Below are positions 22,736-32,798 of a DNA stretch of 64,000 nt, in pieces. A program made the position numbers and the translations under genes. The DNA lies in contig CP071493.1 of assembly GCA_017354895.1 (NCBI GenBank), positions 3,162,001 to 3,226,000 of the forward strand, written 5' to 3'. This stretch comes from Podospora comata. Its lineage: Eukaryota > Ascomycota > Sordariomycetes > Sordariales > Podosporaceae. The stretch's first letter is position 1; each line of letters begins with the position of its first letter. The notes beneath the pieces are model-generated. The model had not been told where the DNA came from. It saw nothing but the letters and a program-made list of their open reading frames with translations, and did no database searches.

Positions 22736-25600
22736 TTACGCCGCCTCGTTATCCTTGGGCTTCCAGAACTTCACCATCCTGCTCAATCTCTTGGCTTTGC
22801 TGACTTTGGACTTTTGCTCTGGCTCGCTGTCCAGAGGAACCTCCATTGACAGCTTGCTCCGCTCGCCATGAGAGCTGCTAATCAAACGGCTCAAGCTGGC
22901 CAGACTGGAACGCCTTCGCCCAAAGGCAGTCGAAGTGAACGAAGCCGGCCGTGGCAAGTCGTGCAACGGTGGGTTTCTTGCCTGGGGGTGCTGGGGGAAC
23001 AGGCTTTCGCGCGTCATGGTCGAGTTGCTGCTGGTGAGCGAAGGGATATCATCGACCGAGATGCGCACTTCCGGACCAGGCTCGCCCAAGAGTAACGACT
23101 GGAAATTATCCTCCGTGATGGATGACGGCGCTGTCGATATCCGATGGGCATCGTACGACATGGGTGTGCGTGGAGATGGGAATGCCGATGACTGCGTCAT
23201 GGAAAAGGGGCTGATGGGAGGCATCGAGGATGGCGGAAGGCTCAGTGGCCCAACATCGACAGGCGCCAAATCCTTGGGACGGGAAACGTGTCGTGGGGAT
23301 GGTGTGGTGGATCCGGAATAACCGCCGTGAATCGAAGAAGAGTTCCTCGGGGTGCCCGGTGCAACGGCAGGGACGGCGTCCGGAGTGTCGCTATTCGCCG
23401 AGCCCATCGTATAGTCAGGCACCACAGTAAGGAACGCCTTCCCTTGCTCGCCATCCTGAGAGGTCCTAGCAGCGGGAGACTCCTGAGGGACGATTGGAGA
23501 AGGTCTCGCTTCAGGGGCAAGGCTTGTGCTCTCCGACTTTTCCACAACAGGGGTTTCAACCAGCGGTGTAGATTGTCCAGCGGAGCTCTTGCCGGAATCG
23601 CTGTCCTCCTCTTCTTCTTCTTCATCCTCCTCAAACACATCTGCCATGGTGGAGCTGCTTCCAAAGCGTCTGAACCCAAGCCTACCGCCTTCAAAAGGCA
23701 CCATTTCTGGTGCGCTTTCCGCACGGCGATGGTGGTAGTGCATGCCCGGGCCAGTGAAGCGGCTCATTCCGGCTGCGCTGTGAAGCTGCTTCTTCACGTT
23801 GCCACCGGCTCGTTGCGCCGCCTCCCACTCAGGGTTTCGAGGCAGGGGCGTATTGAAAGGACCAAGAGCCGCATCAAGGTCAATCATCTGGTACGACATA
23901 TCCTCATCAGGGACAGAGACAGGCTTGGGGAATGTCCAAGACTGGAAATCTCCTGTATCCGGGGATTCGGTGACGGTGAAGGTCGGAACGTTGATTTGCG
24001 CATCGGTCGAGTCTTGCTGGAGAGCATCGACTTCCTCCAGGAACCGAGGTGGAGGCGGTGTTGGCGTTCTCCTCTTTTGCTTTCCGTAGCGATGTTTGGA
24101 CTTGCGAGAAAGAATCGTTCCAGCCCATGTTTTGACCTTCTTTTGCTTCTTGCTCCTCTTCTTGGTGAGTGGCTTCATGGTGTTCAAAACCACGTCCGGT
24201 TCAAGAGCCATGTCGCCCATAAACTGTTCCGCAGAAACGCGCTCAGGAGCTGGCGAGTTAACGTGAGAACTAGAGGCGAGGGGGCTCTCTGATTGAAAGC
24301 GTGTGGGTGATCCTGTCGCCTGTGAATCACGACCCTCGCGACCAAAGAAGGCCCATTTCTTGCCAGACCGAGTTGGGCTGGGTGTTGCCGGACTGTGGGG
24401 AAGAACAGGAGGGATGGCACCCAAAAACGGGATTGATCCTCGTCTCCTTGGCGAAGATGGAGTAGGCTCCTCTTCCTGAGCACTCAAGGTGTTCTCCAAC
24501 ACCGCCCCAGCTGTACTGGGCCGGCTATCGCTCATTTTGGCAGCTGGGCCGCTGAATGTGAAAGGTGTGCTGAAATCACGCTCACCGGTAGTGAGCGAGA
24601 TGAGCGAAGAGATGCTGCCCGAGACAGAGTGTCCAGGGCGGGCGGTAGCCGTGCTGGAGGCGTCACTGGAGACCAGAGAAAGCGGTCTGGGGATATACTC
24701 CAACGTGTCTGAAAATCCCACACGGTTTCTGGCCGGTGGTTTGGCGTCACCTTCCACGTCGGCCATCGGGACACCAGTGGAGTCATTGGGCGCCTCCGAT
24801 GGTGATCCAATGTTTGGCTCCGATTTTCTGCCCTGCTCGGCAGTCGGGAAGTCCTGTCCACCGGGGCGATTCGGAAAAACAGGGCTGGCAGGAGCGCTGC
24901 CTCCCCTCAAGTTGGGGTTCGGTGGTGGAGGCAGAATGATGGAGGAAAGATCGTGGCTGGATATGGCGGCAGATCGACGATGAGCGTGACCTCTCCGTGG
25001 TCTTGTGGGTTGCAACATCGGTGAGGCCATCCCGCTTTCTGGTTTTGTCGGGCTGACATTGGTGATCGTGATGGCCTCCCCGTCACGAAGCTTTCCTCCA
25101 ACAAATTCGCTTCCGCCACGACGATGTCCGTGGCCACCAGGTCGGGTAGCAGCTGTTCTTGGAGAGCTGGGAGCAGAAGGTGACTGCGCAGGGCTGAGGT
25201 AGGCGCTTTCGGGACTGAGGGTGGACGTCAAAGAGGCGCCAGGGTTGAAGGAGAAATTGGGAAGCGCTGGCGTTCGAGGCTTGGAATTGTCAATCTCTTT
25301 AGTCAAATCCAACCCGGCGATATGAGGCTCTATCGCAGATCGCGGCCGTCTCCCAGTAGCGCGCGAGAAGGTGGATGGGGCCGAAGCCGAAGAGGATGAA
25401 GGTCGTGCTGGAAACACGAATGGCGGGTTCGGAGGAGGCGGAATCGTTCTCGGCGATGCCTGTGGGCTGGAAGAGTAATCATCGTGGGGACCCATAGCGT
25501 CGGGGTTTGTGGAATCCGCAAGCCGAAGCATCGTGAGGTTGTTGAGGCCGTCGGCCGTGGGAGCATCGACCATCATGTCGGAACCAAATGTGGTTGCCAT
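22736..25600 (-). CDS. Large Ser/Pro-rich disordered protein (cell-wall proline-rich-like)
   Basis: I do not recognise a catalytic domain. The frame is intronless, 954 aa, starting MATTFGSDMMVDAPT; the open frame continues eight codons upstream without an ATG. Composition is Ser, Pro and Thr rich, with many SP/TP sites, consistent with a phosphorylated scaffold. A basic cluster (KKRSKKQKKVKTWAGTILS) lies near the middle, followed by PPPPRFLEEVD and a Glu/Asp run (EEDEEEEEEDSDS). The C-terminal 90 residues (RRRSSLASLSRLISSSH ... KAKRLSRMVKFWKPKDNEAA) look like the most conserved part. Similar proteins in filamentous ascomycetes have been labelled cell wall proline-rich protein. There is no signal peptide or GPI signal, so I would not assign it to the wall. 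Confidence 0.75.
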   Translation of the reverse strand: MATTFGSDMMVDAPTADGLNNLTMLRLADSTNPDAMGPHDDYSSSPQASPRTIPPPPNPPFVFPARPSSSSASAPSTFSRATGRRPRSAIEPHIAGLDLTKEIDNSKPRTPALPNFSFNPGASLTSTLSPESAYLSPAQSPSAPSSPRTAATRPGGHGHRRGGSEFVGGKLRDGEAITITNVSPTKPESGMASPMLQPTRPRRGHAHRRSAAISSHDLSSIILPPPPNPNLRGGSAPASPVFPNRPGGQDFPTAEQGRKSEPNIGSPSEAPNDSTGVPMADVEGDAKPPARNRVGFSDTLEYIPRPLSLVSSDASSTATARPGHSVSGSISSLISLTTGERDFSTPFTFSGPAAKMSDSRPSTAGAVLENTLSAQEEEPTPSSPRRRGSIPFLGAIPPVLPHSPATPSPTRSGKKWAFFGREGRDSQATGSPTRFQSESPLASSSHVNSPAPERVSAEQFMGDMALEPDVVLNTMKPLTKKRSKKQKKVKTWAGTILSRKSKHRYGKQKRRTPTPPPPRFLEEVDALQQDSTDAQINVPTFTVTESPDTGDFQSWTFPKPVSVPDEDMSYQMIDLDAALGPFNTPLPRNPEWEAAQRAGGNVKKQLHSAAGMSRFTGPGMHYHHRRAESAPEMVPFEGGRLGFRRFGSSSTMADVFEEDEEEEEEDSDSGKSSAGQSTPLVETPVVEKSESTSLAPEARPSPIVPQESPAARTSQDGEQGKAFLTVVPDYTMGSANSDTPDAVPAVAPGTPRNSSSIHGGYSGSTTPSPRHVSRPKDLAPVDVGPLSLPPSSMPPISPFSMTQSSAFPSPRTPMSYDAHRISTAPSSITEDNFQSLLLGEPGPEVRISVDDIPSLTSSNSTMTRESLFPQHPQARNPPLHDLPRPASFTSTAFGRRRSSLASLSRLISSSHGERSKLSMEVPLDSEPEQKSKVSKAKRLSRMVKFWKPKDNEAA

Positions 25601-28600
25601 CTTTTCAAAGCCGCTCTGCGGCACCAGAAACGAATGACAGGGTCAGTCCCAAGCAACTGACATGTGGACGTCGTTGAGAGTAAAAGCGATCGCTCGGCAA
25701 GATTGATGAGTACCGAGCTGTGCGATCTAGGACCCAACCGGGCTGGTTGGGTTGGACGTCTGGTCGTGAAAATTAAATGATTAAAGACAGTTTGCAACCT
25801 GAGATCTAAATGGGGGTCAGCAATGACCGGAACCACCGGACACAAAGAGCGTGTTAGAACAATCAATCGTGACAAGAAGCCATCGAGGCAATTGAAGCGA
25901 TTGCGAAGCGCAGGAGCAAACAAAAGCAACTGAGTTCCTCTCGAAGAGGAGGCAGACTCACCGTCAATCGGGATCTCGGAATGGCTGCAAAGGGCACTGG
26001 AAAGAGCAGCGAACAAACAATGAAGCAGCAAAACGCTGTTTTTCCCAGACGAATCCAAGGCGATGAGGTGTTTTTTAAAGGAGTGGACGGTCAACCCAGC
26101 GCAAATCTCGAGATCTGCCACCGGAATTGAACCAAGTTGTTTGGGGGGAGGGGGGGTCGACAGAGCGACGGGGGCGGTGGTGAGGAAGAATGACGCGGGA
26201 AAAGAGGATGGAGATTGGGAGTGGTAAAAGAGAGGGCGAGGTGAACCGAGCACACAACACAACCAGAGAGAAAACTGCGGGTGGGGGCCTAGCGTTGTTG
26301 CGTGTGCCCGGGAGTGCGTGAGTGCAAACAGTGCCAACCCCTGGAGCTCATACCGTGGTGAGCCTGGGCGTGTGCGGGAGCGGAGCAAAGGACAGGTTTG
26401 GGCAGGGTGGGTCCAGGATGAGATATGAACCGAACACAGGCTTGCTGTGCTGTTCATCTGATTTACCCCAAAACTGATTGCTGTTTTGCTTCAAGTACCT
26501 GGCGATAAAAAGACAAGAACTAAATACTGCGTATGATGAGAGCAAGGCCAGAGCAGCCACTGTCCCCGGCATTGACACCTACCGTCTGTATCTTATCCTA
26601 TCCTCCGTACCAACACAGTAATGCCGAGCAACCACCAGTTCAACCACCAATCATCCCACGGCAACAGAGTCCTCCACGCCTTCAACTCCCTTCTTGGAGG
26701 CCGATGCTACACACAGTCGCAGCGGAGAGGGGATCGCGTACAGCAACAGACAAGTCACTTGCATATGTGCCTCTTCAGGAACAGGTATCCAAACTACGGA
26801 TTGCTACCCCAGATCCTGTCTCAACCACCTGTGATTGCCAGGCTCCTCCTATGGACAGATGACTGCTCGGATGAATCTCGAAGATCCCGCCACTGAAATC
26901 TGGCGCTCAGGTGCCGCTCTCCCTCTTCTTGATGCCATCGCCATTGTTCCGTGCCCGAGTCAATTTCGTATGGCCTGTATCGCAGCGCCCCGGATTATTA
27001 GATGGAGAGCTACGCGACCGTCTGCGCCTCATCACTGTCGCGTTCAATACCCCGCTATTGTTCTTGATTACAAGAGGCCAAGTCCCTGTGACCCGCAAAA
27101 ATACAGCCGGGATGCCGGCTCACAGGCCAGGTGATGGAGCGTTCCTGAATGCCCCTGGCCAAGTGACAGTAAGCTGGATTTCGCACACACTGTGCATCTT
27201 CCTGCATAAACGCCGCCGTCTGGTGTGTGTGCATACCGGGGAGCGGTGAAGGGCAAGGAACATCGAGCCTTCTCTACCTCTGATGCTGTCAAGTGGCAGA
27301 GTACAGAGAAGAAGGGCAAACCAAGCCCTGTTCACCAACTATCACGAAGCAGGTTGAGGTGTTGGAACATTTTATCTGGCCTGGCTATATCAGCCTTGTG
27401 CTCAGACTTGATTCTACTCACGATCTGAGGTTTGATGCATCTCTCTCACTGATTGAATGCTGGCTCGCTTCGACAGTCATACAGATCGGCCTTTGAACCG
27501 GACATAGGCCCTGGGTGGCGCCCGCGACTACTGCATGCAATCGGTATCCTATCTCATCAGTCCCTGAGCTTGGTTCCTCCTGGTTGCTCAAAGGTTGCTG
27601 TTTTGATGCGCTGTTCGACTCTGGAAAGAACTCCCTAGGCCTGCAGAAGGCCGACGCTAGACCCTGTCGCTAGATCGATCTCGTCGTCCACTGTGAGCTC
27701 GAAACGCCCGACTAGCCAGGTGGGCACGGATCTTTCTGCATGCGCCACTCACATTCAGCCGGACGCCGTAAGGCCCAGATGGCGACACCGAGTTGCTGCA
27801 TGCGTGCACCACCATCTCGCTCGCAGGAGTGTCAGGACAACATCACCTGTCATCCGGACAGTTGGCGGGGATGACATGTCAGGCGGGGCTTATGGTTTGA
27901 CAGCCCGAAGCCTCATCCATTGTTGCTGACAAGTGACAACCACACAAGGCTGGGCCGGCTGTGGTCTCTCATCTCGGAAAGTCACTGGCGTACCATTCCA
28001 CGAACACCCAAAGTCTGTTCGTCTCGAACTCAAAGGATGCTCCTGTTCGTCAGACAGGCACACTTTCGTTGGTTGTCGTTTGTTTATTTGCAAGGGGCAT
28101 CGAGGAAATGCCTCAAAGCTTTGTACACCCAAGCCGAACCAGTCCGGGCGAGAGCGGTCAGGTCTGAATAACTGAAGAGGCTCAAACTAGAATTTTGAAA
28201 ATTGTTCTGGTCTTGCGCCAGAACTGCGCAGTCGTTGGCTGTCATGGAATGCCAAGTTGATGAAAGTAATGTCGGGTCTTTCTGAGTATTCCTAGTCATA
28301 TAAAAGAGCTCTGCTAAGAGGAATCTCAACGGGCCGTGTTGACACATGGCTCTCATTTCCCTGGGGAATTGCTGTGAACAATAATTCGTACAATAATAGT
28401 AAACAACCCACGGAATCCTCGAATCGAGCTGCGTGTTTCAATATTGAGAAAAGCAAGACCATGAACCCCTCCAGAAGGCCAACACCACTCGATGCCCGCT
28501 CCGTGACTGGTGCCGTCGCATTCACCCCGCGCCTCCGCACCGTGGTGGAGAATGACTTCGATCGATCCCTGCAAAAAAAGCAACGGAGCTGCGGAACATG

Positions 28601-28933
28601 GAAAGGACTTTGGGATTGGCGATGGAATTGTTTGCTGAACGAAATTGCGGTCGTTTGGAAAAGCGTAATTACGGATTACGTACATCGCGCGAGATGAAAG
28701 CAGGGGTACCGCGGGCGAGCACAGCCACATGTGGCTTTCCACATGCTTCGCCAAGAGATCCGGGACCAGGGGGCCCCACAAGGGGAACGGCTGCCCCGCA
28801 AAAGATTGGAAATTCTGCCGCCCAAATTTTTAGAATCTCGAGATGTGTTGACCGCCTTCAAGAGCTGACCTGTAGGTGAGGAGCTGCGTCCTTCTTCAGT
28901 GCTTCATCCTCCCCGCATCAGTCTCTATCAACA
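25601..28933. other. 3.3-kb region without recognisable genes
   Basis: It holds the 5' leader of the Ser/Pro-rich gene (minus) and the promoter of CGR1 (plus). Many short open frames occur on both strands, but none has family motifs, good start context or a convincing splice pattern. A long non-coding RNA or an orphan multi-exon gene cannot be excluded. I saw no transposon ends or terminal repeats. Confidence 0.4.
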
Positions 28934-29437
28934 ATGTCTGCGACAACAACAGAAACCACGACGGCGTCGGCGCCAGCGGCCACCGCAAGTAAGCCCTTGG
29001 GCATGCGCGTAAATGGTTTGTCGATTTCCCATCTCTCAGCCTCGTCTCGACGGCCAATCTAAATCACAATGCTGACAACAAGCACAGGCAAGCAATGGCA
29101 TGCCCCAAAGAAGGCGTTCCGCCCAACCAGGGGTTTGACCTCGTATGAGGCGCGCGTCAAGTTGAGAGCGGACCAGGCAGCGATGAAGGCAAAGGAGAAG
29201 GAAATGAAGGAAGAAAAGGAGGCTGAGCGCAAGGTGGGCATCGCTCTACACAAACTCGGGATATGTCGGCAGTCCAAGCTAACTCAACATCTGCAGGCAC
29301 GAATGGAGGCCCTCAAGGCGAAGCGCGCGGCGAAGGAGGAGAAGGAACGATACGAAAAGATTGCCGAGAAGATGCACAAGAAGCGGGTGGAGAGGCTGAA
29401 GCGCAAAGAGAAGCGCAACAAGTTGATCAATTCGTGA
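28934..29437 (+). CDS. CGR1: rRNA-processing protein Cgr1
   Basis: A small basic nucleolar protein required for 60S pre-rRNA processing. The model is join(28934..29015,29088..29233,29297..29437), 122 aa, close to the family's usual length. A Thr/Ala-rich start leads to the signature [19 protein letters not shown], which spans intron 1 (72 nt, GTTTGT...CACAG). A Lys/Glu-rich coiled coil ([17 protein letters not shown]) follows. The ending [19 protein letters not shown] then LINS is the conserved Cgr1 tail. Intron 2 (29234-29296) is 63 nt and open in frame, so retention would add 21 residues; the spliced form matches the family. Confidence 0.93.
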
Positions 29438-30087
29438 TCGCGTTGATGAGCAAGATACCCTTTTGATTTATTCGATACCCCTACGCTACAATGTCGTCGA
29501 TAACCTGGAAACGACATCGACACAACTGCTAAGGGCGGCTCTCCGACGTCCCTCACCAGCAACAAACGACGACATGGAACTGAAAAGGGCTGGATGAGGG
29601 GGTGGTCGGTCGTGAGGTCTACACTATCATCACATAGTGTGGGCAGGGACTTGCTTGGACGAAAGTCTGGCAACCGTCCTCCAAACCCAAGACTGTCGTT
29701 GGACCTGCCCTCGGGTTGTGTTGTGCAGGCTGAGTTGCTCTAGGACATGGAAAGTCCCAGGGTTACTCGTCTTTGGATCTATGTATACGGCTCAACATAG
29801 ACAGTGAGATGTTATGAGAATCTATTAAACCCAAAAAAGTCCACTGCCACCTAATGCATACCAATCTGCCTTATCTGAATGTGTTAGACTGCGAGGCGCC
29901 ATCACATGCCGGTACGACACACAGCTGATCCCTTCCGTCAACCAACCAGGTTGTGCCCCACCCCGCCCAGACACCAAATGCAGCCACCACGGTGTTTTTG
30001 ACTCCCGTCTAACTTCACAAGCTTGCATCGAAACCAGGGACTATCGTTGTGCGACGGCGGCCACCCAGCCCAATTAAACACAGGACG
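29438..30087. other. Intergenic region CGR1 to coiled-coil membrane protein
   Basis: No gene or notable repeat is seen. Confidence 0.5.
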
Positions 30088-31216
30088 ATGTCTCAATATG
30101 CCGTGGAGACGTCTAAAGTCCCCTCCCCGGGGCGCCCGCGCCACCAAATCACTCGCTCCATCTCCGAGATATCGTCGCCAATCCGTCTCCATCGTCACCA
30201 CTCGCATCGCGTCATCCGAGAAAGGGAGCGCGACGCTCTCAGCCCCATAACACAGTCCGCGACGTCACTCCAACGGCCGTCACCGCAACCTTACGAGGTC
30301 TCTTCCAAATCTGCAGGAGGCACCCCGAACATTAGCCCAAACCCAAGTCGACGACCCAGTCTTCTCTACGCCTCAGCCGACGACGAAGGGATGCCCGCCA
30401 GTCATGGACCAACGCTTGTGTCGACGTCTGCGCCTGCCTCGATAACGAAGTCCTCGGCCGAGGTTGACTTGGTGAAGGAGCAGCAAAAGGCAGCTGTAAG
30501 AAACAGGTTGGTTTTCCTTTTCGTCTTTTGCCATCCGCTTTCTCACACATACGCTAACCGCTGCTCAACACTCTCCCAGTGGACTCCAACGATCACTTAA
30601 CGAACTAGAAACCTTTGCGAGTACGACTACTAGGCGCCTCGACGAGACGTACTATTCGGTGGAGGAGAAGCTGGGGACACTTCAAAGCACGATTGCGGCC
30701 CTCAAGGGGCTCGCGGAGCTCTCCAACCAGCTCAACAACAGCTTCAGCGCCGAGGCCGAAGAACTCGTGGCGGATGTCACCTCGCAGCTGGATGCGCTCG
30801 GTAACTTTGAGGACCAGCAGCAGCGTATCGAGTCGTTACAGAATCGCATCAGCACAGGCCGGGAGAGCATCAAGTCGCTGAGCGAGCGCGTTGATGTAGT
30901 CCGAGCACGTATCGAGGGCTGGGAGCGCGCAGACAGGGAGTGGCGGGAGGCTGTTAGGAAACGGCTCACGGCTCTGTGGGTGGTTGTTGTCACGGTTGGC
31001 CTGGTGTTGATTTTGCTCATGATCAGTGCCCAATATGTCCGGGAGAAGCCTGGGGATGGGGAGGTGAAGCAGCTGGCGGCCACGGCGGCGAACCAGTGGG
31101 GTTCGGAGGGTGTTTCTACAGCTGCTCAAAAGGATAAGATTGGTTTGAATTGGACGGAAACGTCTGAGCTCCCATCTCGCGCAACCGAGATGCTGCGAGC
31201 TTTTGATGAGCTGTAG
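30088..31216 (+). CDS. Coiled-coil single-pass membrane protein, unknown function
   Basis: I do not recognise the family. The model is join(30088..30506,30580..31216), 351 aa; the 73-nt intron (GTTGGT, GCTAAC, CCCAG) joins RN|S-GLQRSLNELETF in phase 2. The first 140 residues are basic, Ser/Pro/Arg-rich and probably disordered (MSQYAVETSKVPSPGRPRHQ). Residues about 140-265 form heptad-rich coiled coil (EEKLGTLQSTIAALKGLAEL, RIESLQNRISTGRESIKSL). A strong transmembrane helix (LWVVVVTVGLVLILLMIS) sits at about 271-289, leaving a tail of some 60 residues. The layout resembles organelle-membrane or tethering proteins; the location is not decided by the sequence. Confidence 0.82.
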
Positions 31217-32345
31217 GGACGGGAAAGGGGGGTTGAAAAAGGAGTACAGCATGCATGTCTTTGATTTGGTCATTTGAGCTTCTATTTTTGCATTGATACC
31301 CAAGCTTACCTGGTAACAGAAGCAGTCCTGCCTTATTACATACAGTTTCCCGCTCAAGGTACATATCAAGAGGTTCTTGAAGCCTAGTTTCTACCCAGCT
31401 ATGTCGACCTGCCTTGAAGCAACCATATCGGATATCGGCAGTTGGGACAAGCGAGCTCCAACCTTACCAGGATATGACTCCCCACCATAGTGAGGCCTCT
31501 CACTTCTATAGCTCCACAGTTGGATCGGATTTCGGACCAGGCAGTTTCGACTTGAACTTCTGTTTGAAATCTGCAGTGGATCATGGAATGAGTAAGCCAA
31601 GATTGGAAGTTGAAGAAACGCGCGGCCAAGGTTGCTTGGAAAGTAGAAAAGCGGCGCAGAGTTGCCGGCCGCACAGCATTTTTCTGTTGGGCGCTTGCAG
31701 TCTGGGCCCTGAATGCTGCAAAGCCCAGCGGGGACGTCATCACAGGTGGACTTGGCGGCACCCACGCCACCAGACCACATGCGTCATCCGTCGCACTGGC
31801 GGGGTGTTTAGAGTGCCAAGCCTCACCTGGGAGGGAGAGCTTCGTGTGCGACAGAATGCGAGAAATGTACTTTTCGGGCCTTGGATGCCGGCTTGTGTTG
31901 TAATTCGGTTGGTGATTCCAAGAGATTTGTGTCCTTGCTGCTTTGCCAAGTGCTGCTGCTGCTGCCGCGTGCTTTCCAAGGTTGATATGGTGGTTGGTCA
32001 GTGGTCATCTTGAAATATTTCCATCACCGGACCCCTGGGGGGAAGTTAGGCGCTTGGTGAATGCTGGTTGCATGTGTCAATCTCCATTAAAAAAGTATCC
32101 GTTTACTCCGTACCTACATATTTTACTATACATTGGACCCCTTCTTCTCCATTCATTCCTACGCCATTGAACGAGCGAGCTGGCCGAGTATCCGAGAGAC
32201 GAACGGGCTTTTTGTGTTTGCTGCTTATTATACTTTTTATTTTGAAGAGACATATAGGTTCCTCTTGCTACTACCTATTGCTGTTCCGTCAGCTGAGGCC
32301 TGTTCATTCGGAAACTGTTGGCCTGCTCCTTCTTCCACAAGCCAA

Positions 32346-32376
<31 letters not shown>

Positions 32377-32798
32377 CCTACGCTCGTCGACCGAACAAAA
32401 ACCGAAAGCGAACGTTTGTTGTGCGCGCCGCATACGTACCGCCGTTTCTTTCACACACGGCCGTGCTGAACGCCGTTTTTGGGACCTGTCATTTCTGTTG
32501 GGCAAAGACTGTGTTGTGTACCAAGAGAATTCCAAGAGCTTGGTGGACTCTTGAGTGTGTACGACACTTACCCCGCCATAATTCATCACACAACACACAG
32601 AGAGACGACCCCCTGTTCAGCACAACGCGGGCGGTTCCAGGTCCTCATAGAAAGAAAGAAAGGCGTACCTTCTTTTCTTGCACTCCATTGCTGGGCATCT
32701 TGTTCTTCTTGACCGAACCTTTTCGAACGCGCGCGAAACAATAGACGGGAATATTTGGAGGTGCTAGCTAAAGGGAGGTTTCTGTGGTTGCTGTTGCA
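31217..32798. other. Intergenic region upstream of the LEC1-like gene
   Basis: 1.6 kb without a supportable gene. A (CCAG)n microsatellite lies at 32346-32376. The last 300 bases may be the leader of the downstream gene. Confidence 0.45.
32346..32376. repeat. (CCAG)n tetranucleotide microsatellite
   Basis: Seven or more uninterrupted CCAG units are directly visible. Confidence 0.85.
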
